NCBI GenBank assembly: GCA_965219175.1
Contig: CBDCNI010000001.1
Span: 496,001-560,000 of the forward strand
Source: JBBPZK01 sp965219175
Lineage (GTDB): Bacteria; Actinomycetota; Rubrobacteria; Rubrobacterales; Rubrobacteraceae
Length of the DNA: 64,000 bases
Direction of reading: 5' to 3'
The position numbers and the translations under genes were made by a program. Below, one piece after another: positions 52,064 through 59,605 of this stretch; the first letter of the stretch is position 1; every line of letters begins with the position of its first letter. Below the pieces are notes generated by a model. That model had not been told where the DNA came from, searched no databases, and saw only the letters and a list, made by a program, of their open reading frames with translations.

Positions 52064-52483
52064 TTGGGAGGAAATCACCACAATCACGAGCATCGGAGGG
52101 TCGGGCCGCCTGACCCGGAGGCCCTGAAACGACTCAAAGGCTACGAGGCCCGCGAGCGGGAAGCGTCTCTGGGGAGCGCCCGGTGGGACGCGGAGGTGGA
52201 AAGGTCGCTTGAGATAGGGCTTCCGGGTTCTGATTCGATAGACGACAAGACTATCTCTACTTTCTCCCGGATCGAGCTTCCGCACTTCGCGGGGATCAAC
52301 ACGTTCATGAGCTTCCCGTACCTCGAAGACGTGCGCGAGGTAGGGAACTACGACGTGGCGGTTATCGGGGCGCCGTTCGACATGGGGACGACGTATCGTT
52401 CGGGGACGCGGTTCGGGCCGCAGGCGATACGAGTCCGCCGGGCCTCCTACTCCACAGTCGCGAGGCGGCCCTTGACTCCATAG
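52064..52483 (+). pseudogene. truncated ureohydrolase (guanidine hydrolase/agmatinase family)
   Basis: From TTG 52064 (GGAAGGAG site) about 128 residues match the N-terminus of ureohydrolases with the long N-terminal region, ending in GAPFDMGTTYRSGTRFGPQA. The metal-binding motifs GGDHS, DAHxD and SxDxDxxDP, which come later, are absent because the frame changes to unrelated sequence near 52440. Ureohydrolases under guanidine-I riboswitches are guanidine hydrolases in cyanobacteria, so the ancestor was probably one. The remnant cannot be active. Confidence 0.8.
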
Positions 52484-52578
52484 ATCGCTTGAACCTTATC
52501 TACAGAGAGCCGGGAGCTCATGTAATTCCCGGCCACGACCCGGAAGTCTGGAACGACCTACCCGAAGTGTTTGCGTAA
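52447..52578 (+). pseudogene. C-terminal fragment of a metallo-beta-lactamase-fold hydrolase
   Basis: In a different frame from the ureohydrolase, about 40 codons read SREAALDSIDRLNLIY, then HVIPGHDPEVWNDLP, then stop. GHDPEVW is the last metal-binding motif region of MBL-fold lactonases (AHL-lactonase type). The rest of the gene is missing; a deletion apparently joined it to the ureohydrolase. Confidence 0.65.
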
Positions 52579-52692
52579 TCTGTCAGGAGCCGAGAAAAGT
52601 TCGCGTACAGACTTGGATGGAACTATGGGCGAGAGAACGGAGGAGCGTGCAAGATCGATTTTGCTATATTCGTGCCGGACCAGCGAGGTTCT

Positions 52693-52986
52693 CTAGTGGC
52701 TGATCTGCCAGGGGCGACCGCCAACTCTCCGGGGTTTCCGGGGTTTCGAAGTTGGAGACGCCTCTCCGGTCTGTGGACTTTTGGCTACTCCGGGCATGGA
52801 GCCCTGTTCGTCGAGGAGACGTGCTTTCTTGCCGGTCCTGGAGGTTACGTTGAAGTCGGGCATGGAGTAGACGCGTCTGGCGACGACCTTGCAGGACGGG
52901 CAGGGCATCGGGTCTCCCGACTGCCGGTGGTCGCGCTGCTGCTCGAACGGGCCGCAGGTTTCGCAGAAGAATTCGTATGTGGGCAT
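52693..52986 (-). CDS. FmdB-like zinc ribbon protein
   Basis: A 97-residue protein from ATG 52986 with AAGGT site; upstream in-frame sequence is rejected. MPTYEFFCETCGPFEQQRD followed by CPSCKVVARRVY is the FmdB/putative regulatory zinc ribbon pattern (two CxxC pairs). The C-terminal half is disordered and basic. It is divergent from an acetamidase/formamidase gene, and FmdB was originally found beside formamidase FmdA as a possible regulator. Confidence 0.88.
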   Translation of the reverse strand: MPTYEFFCETCGPFEQQRDHRQSGDPMPCPSCKVVARRVYSMPDFNVTSRTGKKARLLDEQGSMPGVAKSPQTGEASPTSKPRKPRRVGGRPWQISH

Positions 52987-53077
52987 CTGACCTTCCCGTT
53001 GACAGCCTGCATCGTACTGTGCAATTCTACATATGATCAGGTGCTTTAAGAAGAGCACCCCGGAAGAGGAGGAGCGA

Positions 53078-54322
53078 ATGGCCGAGAATGTCTTTCCCCT
53101 TGACCAGAGCAAGAGCATGTTCGAACAGGAGGTCCCCGGACACAACCGCTGGCACCCGGAGATCCCAGCGGTGGCGACGGTTGACCCCGGTGACGATTTC
53201 CGGATGGACTGTCGCGAGTGGACCGACGGGCAGGTCAAGAACACCGACGATGCCAACGACATCCGCGACATGGAGCTTTCCTTCAACCACGTCCTCTCTG
53301 GCCCTGTCGCGATCAACGGCGCCGAACCGGGTGATATCCTGGTGGTCGACGTCCTGGACATGGGTCCGCACCTCCCGAACTCCGTACCGGACGACCTGGC
53401 CGGCGCCGGCTGGGGCTACACGGGTATCTTCTCGAAGGAGAACGGCGGCGGGTTCCTGACCGACTACTTCCCGGACGCCCACAAGGCGATCTGGGACTTC
53501 CACGGCATCTTCGCGACTTCCCGGCACATCCCCGGTGTCCGCTTCGCGGGTATAGGACATCCAGGGCTATTCGGCTGCGCGCCCTCGCAAGACCTGCTCG
53601 CCGAATGGAACCGCCGGGAGCAAGCCCTCATAGACACCGACCCGGAGAGGGTGCCGCCACTCGCGTTGCCACCGGAGCCCCAAAACGCGCTCCTAGGTAC
53701 TTTGGCCGAGTCGGAGCAGGAGAGGGTGGAGCGGGAAGCGTGCCGGACGGTGCCGCCTCGGGACCACGGCGGGAACATGGACATAAAGAACCTATCGCGG
53801 GGGGCCAGGATCTACTTCCCGGTATACGTCGAGGGGGCGAACTTCTCGGTCGGGGATCTGCATTTCTCTCAGGGGGATGGGGAGATCTCCTTCTGCGGGG
53901 CGATAGAGATGGGTGGTTGGATCGAGTTCGGCGTTGACCTGATAAAGGGCGGCATGGCGAAGTACGGGATGAGCACCCCGCTCTTCAAGCCGGGGCGCAC
54001 CGAACCCCAGTACTCGGAGTTCCTCGTCTTCACCGGCATCTCCGTCGAGGACGGCGAGCAGCACTATATGGACGCTACTGTCGCCTACCGGCGGGCGTGC
54101 ATGAACGCTATCGAGTATCTGCAGAAGTTCGGCTACTCCGGCGAGCAGGCGTACCTGCTGTTGAGCGCGGCCCCGATCGAAGCGCGTCTGAGCGCCATCG
54201 TGGACATCCCGAACGCCTGCGCCACGCTCTACCTCCCGACGGAGATCTTCGACTTCGACATCTACCCGTCGGACGACGACCTCGTCACCAGAGACCTCGG
54301 CGAAGCGGCCCGGACCACATGA
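53078..54322 (+). CDS. fmdA: acetamidase/formamidase family protein
   Basis: A 414-residue enzyme, family length. ATG 53078 is preferred because of a GAGGAGGAG site; the longer frame from 53033 is rejected. Recognisable stretches are PGHNRWHPEIPAVATVDPGD, MGGWIEFGVDLIKGGM and FDFDIYPSDDDL. It releases ammonia from formamide or acetamide. Together with the guanidine riboswitch remnant and gltBD it fits nitrogen scavenging. Confidence 0.9.
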   Translation: MAENVFPLDQSKSMFEQEVPGHNRWHPEIPAVATVDPGDDFRMDCREWTDGQVKNTDDANDIRDMELSFNHVLSGPVAINGAEPGDILVVDVLDMGPHLPNSVPDDLAGAGWGYTGIFSKENGGGFLTDYFPDAHKAIWDFHGIFATSRHIPGVRFAGIGHPGLFGCAPSQDLLAEWNRREQALIDTDPERVPPLALPPEPQNALLGTLAESEQERVEREACRTVPPRDHGGNMDIKNLSRGARIYFPVYVEGANFSVGDLHFSQGDGEISFCGAIEMGGWIEFGVDLIKGGMAKYGMSTPLFKPGRTEPQYSEFLVFTGISVEDGEQHYMDATVAYRRACMNAIEYLQKFGYSGEQAYLLLSAAPIEARLSAIVDIPNACATLYLPTEIFDFDIYPSDDDLVTRDLGEAARTT

Positions 54323-54369
54323 CAGGCTGAATCGACGGGGCGAAATTGGAGGCTGTTAGTGGATAGAAC

Positions 54370-54747
54370 TTGAACGTACTCTACGTCGCCCTGGGCGGGG
54401 CCATCGGGGCCGCCTTCCGCTACCTGGTGAGCGGCTGGTTAGGCGCCTGGTTGGGACCGGACTTTCCCTGGGGCACTTTCTTCGCGAACATATCGGGGTC
54501 CTTCTTGATAGGTATCGTCCTGGCACTAGTGGATGTGGGAACGCTCCCTGCGGGGGCGCGTCTCTTCTTGGCTGTCGGCGTCCTCGGCGGGTACACGACC
54601 TTCTCATCCTTTTCCTACGAGTCGCTCGGGCTCATAACGGGCGGCGACGTGCTCCTGTCGCTCCTCAACGTGTTTGGGCAGCTCGCCGCGGGTTTGGTAT
54701 TCGTCTACCTGGGCGTGGTCCTCGGACGGGTGATCGGAGGTATGTAA
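54370..54747 (+). CDS. crcB: CrcB/Fluc fluoride channel
   Basis: A 125-residue protein with four helices. GGAIGAAFRYLVSGWLG, FPWGTFFANISGSFLIG (with the key Asn) and GVLGGYTTFSSFSYES are all hallmark motifs of the Fluc fluoride channel. Dual-topology dimers export F-. TTG start. Only 47 bp separate it from the previous gene, and no fluoride riboswitch was seen. One gene is present, so the channel is likely homodimeric. Confidence 0.94.
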   Translation: MNVLYVALGGAIGAAFRYLVSGWLGAWLGPDFPWGTFFANISGSFLIGIVLALVDVGTLPAGARLFLAVGVLGGYTTFSSFSYESLGLITGGDVLLSLLNVFGQLAAGLVFVYLGVVLGRVIGGM

Positions 54748-55082
54748 TGGAGCCGGTCGACGCGACGAGGCTGATGGTCTACACGGGCGACCATTTCCGG
54801 TACGGCGGAAAAGCCCTCTACCGGGCCATAGTCGAGACGCTCCACGAGGAGGGAATCGCCGGCGCCACCGTACTGCACGGAATAGAGGGATACGGCTCGG
54901 ACAAGCGTGTACACATCGCGAGCGTCCTGGACCTCTCGGCCGACTTGCCCGTGATCATAATAGCGGTGGACCGGACGGAGAAGATAGAAGCCGTGCTCCC
55001 CAAGCTCGACTCGATGATGGAAAAAGGACTGATTACGACCGAGCCGGTGCAAGTGATCTCCTCGCGCCCCGCGAGCATATAG
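54747..55082 (+). CDS. DUF190 family PII-like protein
   Basis: A 111-residue protein in a TAATGG overlap with crcB. The sequence MVYTGDHFRYGGKALYRAIV, GATVLHGIEGYGSDKRVH and VIIIAVDRTEKIEAVLP is typical of DUF190, which is frequently next to crcB and has a ferredoxin-like PII fold. It probably senses a ligand and modulates the channel; the ligand is not known. Confidence 0.9.
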   Translation: MEPVDATRLMVYTGDHFRYGGKALYRAIVETLHEEGIAGATVLHGIEGYGSDKRVHIASVLDLSADLPVIIIAVDRTEKIEAVLPKLDSMMEKGLITTEPVQVISSRPASI

Positions 55083-55364
55083 TTTCCGGCGCGGAGGCAA
55101 CCGAAGAGTAGCATCGATGAACTTCCAGACGTACTCGCTTACTAAGGAATGAGCGCTCCAAACTCTCTCGCCACCAGGCTCGCCGGGCCGTACCTGCAAC
55201 TCGTTATGCTCACCCGCCTTGCGCTCGATCTTCGCGGGCACGAACTATATCTCTGATCTCGTGACACACTGCCGAATCACCTACGGAGAGAGCCCAACTA
55301 CCTACCTTGAGTATTTTAGGTCTCCGAGACCCAAGCTCGGATAGGCATCCAAAGTAGTAGAGGC
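55083..55364. other. non-coding stretch upstream of the regulator promoter
   Basis: No gene or clear hairpin was identified between the DUF190 stop and the promoter of the FadR-type regulator. Confidence 0.4.
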
Positions 55365-55393
55365 TTGACAGTGTACGATACAGACGCTATCGT
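55365..55393 (+). promoter_or_regulatory. promoter of the acid-sugar operon
   Basis: TTGACA (55365-55370) and TATCGT (55388-55393) are spaced 17 bp. The transcription start should fall near 55400, inside the palindrome that follows, so a bound regulator would block the promoter. Confidence 0.7.
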
Positions 55394-55394
55394 A

Positions 55395-55420
55395 GTACTC
55401 ATCTGACATCAGATGAGTAC
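55395..55420. promoter_or_regulatory. 26-bp palindromic operator
   Basis: GTACTCATCTGA-CA-TCAGATGAGTAC is a perfect 12-bp inverted repeat with a 2-nt centre. A further half-site, ATCTGATG, follows at about 55421. It is just upstream of the FadR-type regulator gene, the likely autoregulator. Confidence 0.8.
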
Positions 55421-55442
55421 ATCTGATGAAAGGTAGGGAAAA

Positions 55443-56162
55443 TTGGCGAGGAAAGCGCTGGCAGATAGGGTGGTGGGGAAATTGATAGACGATGTCGCGA
55501 GTGGGAGGTTCCCACCGGGCTCGATGCTTCCCTCGGAAGCTGAGTTGGCTGAACAGGAACAGGTTAGCAGGCTTACTATCCGTGAGGCTATAGCTGTTTT
55601 ACGGACAAAGCGGGTTTTGGAGGTAAAGCACGGTCGCGGGACCACTGTGAACCCGGTCTCCGAATGGTCTCCTTTTGATCCGGCCTTGCTCGCGGCGAGG
55701 TCCGAGGACTTGATAGGGGCGAGTGCGCTTCCCAGAAAGCTTATCGAGGCTCGTAGGTTGGTCGAGGTCGGTGTCGCCGAGTTGGCCGCCGCCCGCAGAT
55801 CCGAGAATGACCTGAAGGCTCTTCGAGCCGCGCACGCACGCATGAAGGAGGCGGAGGACAACGTAGAAGCTATAGTCGACGCCGACGTAGCTTTCCATCA
55901 GGCGGTGATGTCTTCCGTTGGGAATGCGTTCATCGCAGCTTTGTTCGACCCTATCAAGCAGTTAGTTTGGGACGCGCGACGCCAGACCAAAGAGTACCCG
56001 GATATAAGGGTCCATGCGATCGCCGCTCACGGGCGTATCCTGAGGGCGATACAGGATAGGGATCCAGAAGCCGCGAGATGGGCTATGCACGAGCATCTAA
56101 TACAGACGGAGAAGGATCTGGACGAGCATTTTCATAGAGATGTGGATGGGGATGAAGAGTAA
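55443..56162 (+). CDS. FadR/GntR family transcriptional regulator
   Basis: A 239-residue regulator. Residues 8-72 form a GntR winged helix (ADRVVGKLIDDVASGRFPPG, LPSEAELAEQEQVSRLTIRE, VLEVKHGRGTTV). The helical FCD domain (residues 90-225) has the acid/His ligands in RRLVEVGVAELAAARR, ADVAFHQAVMSSVGN and IAAHGRIL. TTG start with a GGTAGGG site. It likely controls the downstream acid-sugar genes in response to the pathway substrate. Confidence 0.92.
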   Translation: MARKALADRVVGKLIDDVASGRFPPGSMLPSEAELAEQEQVSRLTIREAIAVLRTKRVLEVKHGRGTTVNPVSEWSPFDPALLAARSEDLIGASALPRKLIEARRLVEVGVAELAAARRSENDLKALRAAHARMKEAEDNVEAIVDADVAFHQAVMSSVGNAFIAALFDPIKQLVWDARRQTKEYPDIRVHAIAAHGRILRAIQDRDPEAARWAMHEHLIQTEKDLDEHFHRDVDGDEE

Positions 56163-56186
56163 AAAGCCGATGATGGGGGTGTAGGG

Positions 56187-56864
56187 ATGACTAAAAAAGT
56201 GGCTATGCTTCACACGAGTTTTGTCTTCGTGAACGTGGAGCCCACGGTGACGGACCTGTTCGAGGAAATCCTACCGGATGCGGAGGTCGTTCATTTTGTA
56301 GATAGCGGCGTCCTGGCTACCGTGATGGAGGAAGGTAGCATCAGCGAAGCGAGCACGAAACGTATGGTTTATATGGCCCAGGCCGCGGAAGAAGCCGGCG
56401 CTGACGTTATTTTCTCCGCGTGTTCTTCTTTGGGGCCTACTATGGATGTCGCCGGCGAGGTAGTAAACGTGCCCATAGTAAAGATCGACGACGGCATGTC
56501 TCGTCAGGCGGCGGAGCGGGCAACGCGCATAGGCGTGCTGGCGACCGTCGCCACAACCCTGGAGCCTACCGTGAACCTCATAGAAGAGAAAGCGGCCGCG
56601 CTAGGCAAAGAGGTCACCATAACGCGCATGTTGACCGAAGGGGCCTTCGAGACTCTGATGGGCGGCGAGAAGGAGTTGCACGATCAGATGGTCTCGGAGA
56701 GCGCTCAGGAACTCGCCGGTGAAGTCGAAATCATAGTTCTGGCCCAGGCTTCCATGGCCCGGCTCGCGCCGCGGCTCGCCGAGGAAACCGGCCTGGAGGT
56801 TATGACCAGCCCACGATTGGGAGTCGAGTATGTCAAGCAGACCCTGAGCGCGGTACGGAGTTAG
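56187..56864 (+). CDS. Asp/Glu/hydantoin racemase family protein
   Basis: A 225-residue protein with the two catalytic-type cysteine regions weakly placed: FSACSSLGPTMD near residue 77 is clear, whereas the second site reads EIIVLAQASMARL near residue 185 with Ala in place of Cys. It may be an isomerase with altered chemistry or a decarboxylase-like relative. It belongs to the acid-sugar operon, 24 bp after the regulator, where a racemase or isomerase would allow use of several stereoisomers. Confidence 0.75.
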   Translation: MTKKVAMLHTSFVFVNVEPTVTDLFEEILPDAEVVHFVDSGVLATVMEEGSISEASTKRMVYMAQAAEEAGADVIFSACSSLGPTMDVAGEVVNVPIVKIDDGMSRQAAERATRIGVLATVATTLEPTVNLIEEKAAALGKEVTITRMLTEGAFETLMGGEKELHDQMVSESAQELAGEVEIIVLAQASMARLAPRLAEETGLEVMTSPRLGVEYVKQTLSAVRS

Positions 56865-56875
56865 GCGAAGAGGTC

Positions 56876-58330
56876 GTGCGCGGCGTGTTCGAGCCAACCG
56901 AGTCTAGAGATGCACAAAGTTTTCTGGCTGCGCAACCACCCGTGCGCAGAGAACAAAACGCGCTGGAGAAGATCCGGAGTCGGATAGCCGACAGTGGTCG
57001 AAAGCTGGTCGTGCTGGATGATGATCCTACCGGCACCCAGAGCGTTCACGGCGTACCGGTACTCACTACCTGGGCAGACGAAGATCTGGTCTGGGGAATG
57101 CAGCAAGCCGCCACGACCTTCTTTATCCTCACCAATTCGCGCAGCTTCTCGGAAGAGGAAGCAAAGGCGTTGAACCGCGAGATCGTCGCCGGACTAGCGG
57201 CGGCTGCGGCGCGCACCGGTACTGATTTCGTGGTTGCAAGCCGGAGCGACTCGACACTCCGCGGCCATTACCCCGGTGAGATCGATGCTTTGCGCGAAGC
57301 GTTCGAGAGTGTGGGCAAGCAAGAGATAGACGGTGTGATCTTGTGTCCGTGCTTTCTGGAAGCCGGGCGTCTGACGGTCGACGATGTTCACTGGGTTCGA
57401 AAAGGCGAGGACCTCGTGCCGACGGGACAGACCGAGTTCGCCTCCGATGCCAACTTCGGCTACTCATCCTCCAACCTTGCGGGTTGGATCCAGGAGAAGA
57501 CCGATGGCCGCGTCTCCGCCGCCGACGTACTACGAGTTAGCCTGGCGGATATAAGGGAAGGTGGGCCAGACCGTGTAGCCCAGATCCTCGAAGAAGCCAC
57601 CGGTGGACAACCGATAGTAGTCAATGCGGCGGATTACGCTGACCTCGACGTATTTGTTCTCGGGCTACTCGAAGCCGAGGCGGCGGGAAAGTCTTTTCTC
57701 TACCGGGTGGGGCCGTCCTTCGTCCGCTCGCGTGGCGGGATAGACGCAGCACCCCCCGTGAGGCCGGAAGACCTCTACGCAGGCCGCGGAGATCACGGGC
57801 ATGGTCTGGTGGTCGTCGGTTCGCACGTCGAGATGACGACCCGGCAGCTGGAAAAAGCTATAGCGCTCGGCGGTTGGAGCACTGTCGAGTTGCCGGTCTC
57901 CCGGTTGTTGAATTCCTCCGCACGCGAAGAAGAGTTGGATCGTGTGTCGGAACAAATCAATCGAGCCCTCTCTGTATCCGATGTCATGGTGTACACGAGC
58001 CGCGAGGTTGTTACGGCCAGTGAAAATGAAAAGGGTTTGGAGATCAGCCGCTCGATATCCGGGGCGCTCGTAGATCTGGTTCGGCGTCTGGACAAGAGTC
58101 TATCCCTGCGGTTCGTGGTTGCGAAGGGCGGCATTACATCCAGCGATATTGGTACGCGGGGCTTGGGGGTGCGGCGGGCGGAGGTGGCCGGCACCATGCT
58201 CCCAGGCTTGATCCCGGTCTGGATACTTCCGGAAGACAGCGCTTTCCCGGACGTTCCTTACGTGATCTTCCCCGGCAACGTGGGGGAACCGGACACCCTC
58301 GCGGAGGTTATCGAGATACTTCGCGAGTAG
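56876..58330 (+). CDS. DUF1537 four-carbon acid sugar kinase family protein
   Basis: A 484-residue kinase of the OtnK/DtnK family. VVLDDDPTGTQSVHGVPVL near the start, SRSDSTLRGHYPGE and FVVAKGGITSSDIGTRGLGV near the end are the family's three main blocks. Such enzymes phosphorylate 2-keto or 3-dehydro tetronates (and related acids) in catabolism. The neighbouring dehydrogenase and aldolase complete the route. GTG start; some uncertainty whether GTG 56888 is used. Confidence 0.92.
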   Translation: MRGVFEPTESRDAQSFLAAQPPVRREQNALEKIRSRIADSGRKLVVLDDDPTGTQSVHGVPVLTTWADEDLVWGMQQAATTFFILTNSRSFSEEEAKALNREIVAGLAAAAARTGTDFVVASRSDSTLRGHYPGEIDALREAFESVGKQEIDGVILCPCFLEAGRLTVDDVHWVRKGEDLVPTGQTEFASDANFGYSSSNLAGWIQEKTDGRVSAADVLRVSLADIREGGPDRVAQILEEATGGQPIVVNAADYADLDVFVLGLLEAEAAGKSFLYRVGPSFVRSRGGIDAAPPVRPEDLYAGRGDHGHGLVVVGSHVEMTTRQLEKAIALGGWSTVELPVSRLLNSSAREEELDRVSEQINRALSVSDVMVYTSREVVTASENEKGLEISRSISGALVDLVRRLDKSLSLRFVVAKGGITSSDIGTRGLGVRRAEVAGTMLPGLIPVWILPEDSAFPDVPYVIFPGNVGEPDTLAEVIEILRE

Positions 58331-58483
58331 CCGCACCAGGAAATACGTTTCTTCTGCAGTAAAGCAAGATGAAGGGAGGCGAGGCCGATAGCAGATTCTC
58401 AGGGCGAGCACGACGACGTTAGCACTAGGTGGGGCTAGCTACTGATGTTGGATGGAGTACAGGCCAAGTGGACAGGAGGAAGA

Positions 58484-59506
58484 ATGAATGCTTTTGGGGA
58501 AAAGCAACAAAAAAGTACCGAGAAAAGACTGACGCGCGCCGACTTCCTGAAGATGGGTGGAGTCGGGGTCGCCGGGACCGTGCTGCTGGGGGTTACCGGC
58601 TGCAGCGGGGCGAGTTCTTCCAGCTCAGGCACCAAAGGAGGCAACGGACCGTACATTTTCCTGCCGAAGTCGCTCAACAATCCGTATTGGGTCGACGCGC
58701 GAAAAGGTATGAACGCAGAGGCTAAGAAGCTTGGCGTCAAGGCAAAGTTCATCGGGCCGGATACGCCTGATCCAGGAAAGCAAGTACAGCTTTTCGAGAA
58801 CGCCCTCGCCCAGAACCCGGCGGGAATCGCCATATCACCCAACGACCCGAGCACGGTCAAATCGGCTATCGACCGCGCCAGGTCGCAAGGCATCCCGGTG
58901 ATCGCGTGGGACTCTCCGGTACCGGACAGTAAGGCTATCGCCTATATAGGAACCGACAATGTGGCCGCTGGGAAGAAACTCGCAGAGGCTTTAGCCGAGA
59001 CTATTGGCAAGAAAGGCAAAGTCGCCATACTCGTCGGGAGCCTGAGTGCTGTCAACGCCCAGCAGCGCATCGAGGGTTTGAAAAAGGGACTGAAGCAATA
59101 TTCGGGCATCAGTATCGTCGCGACGGAGACCACTAACGAGTCCGTAGCAGGAGCCACGTCGCAGGCTGAAAATATACTGCAGGCTCATCAAGATCTGGCG
59201 GCCCTGGTTGGGATCACCGGATCCGACGCAACCGGTGGGGGAACGGCGGTGAAATCGGCCAACAAGTGCGGCAAGGTCAAGGTGGTTGGGTTCGACGTCG
59301 TTCCTCAGGTCGTAGATCTGATGAACGCGGGGTGTATCCAGATATTGATCTCGCAGAAACCTTACGGGATGTCCGCCCTTACACTCGACAAGCTTTACAA
59401 GCTACACAAAGGCGAACTCAAGCCCTCCGACGTCAAGGATATAGATACCGGGACGATCCTGGTTACTCCAAAGAACGTCAAAGAGTTTATGAAGAAGCCA
59501 CACTAA
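58484..59506 (+). CDS. sugar-type ABC transporter substrate-binding lipoprotein
   Basis: A 340-residue receptor from ATG 58484 with GGAGGA site. A twin-Arg-less but Tat/Sec-like leader (LTRADFLKMGGVGVAG) ends in the lipobox GVTGC. The periplasmic-binding protein type 1 (RbsB-like) fold is visible: YIFLPKSLNNPYWVDARKGM, AIAISPNDPSTVK and GTDNVAAGKKLAEAL. It captures the acid sugar or related sugar for the permease genes that follow, after a stable intercistronic hairpin. Confidence 0.9.
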   Translation: MNAFGEKQQKSTEKRLTRADFLKMGGVGVAGTVLLGVTGCSGASSSSSGTKGGNGPYIFLPKSLNNPYWVDARKGMNAEAKKLGVKAKFIGPDTPDPGKQVQLFENALAQNPAGIAISPNDPSTVKSAIDRARSQGIPVIAWDSPVPDSKAIAYIGTDNVAAGKKLAEALAETIGKKGKVAILVGSLSAVNAQQRIEGLKKGLKQYSGISIVATETTNESVAGATSQAENILQAHQDLAALVGITGSDATGGGTAVKSANKCGKVKVVGFDVVPQVVDLMNAGCIQILISQKPYGMSALTLDKLYKLHKGELKPSDVKDIDTGTILVTPKNVKEFMKKPH

Positions 59507-59513
59507 GTTCGTC

Positions 59514-59565
59514 GTGCGCGAAGGCAGTAGTGCGTTCCGCGGTTCGCGCCACTGCTTTCGCGCAC
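59514..59565 (+). other. intercistronic mRNA hairpin
   Basis: A 21-bp stem (one mismatch, two G-U pairs) closes on a 10-nt loop between the receptor gene and the ATPase gene. No T-run follows, so it is likelier to stabilise the upstream mRNA than to terminate, which would give more receptor than transporter. Confidence 0.75.
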
Positions 59566-59605
59566 AGACAAGTCGTTGCGTTCAGAAAATAGGGGATTGC
59601 GTAGG

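Noticed and set aside
52987..53361. The extended minus-strand frame upstream of the FmdB-like protein
   Set aside because: It overlaps the start of the divergent formamidase gene. The MPTYEF start is the family's conserved N-terminus and has a ribosome site.
54323..54369. A fluoride riboswitch before crcB
   Set aside because: The 47-bp interval is too short and none of the conserved core is present.
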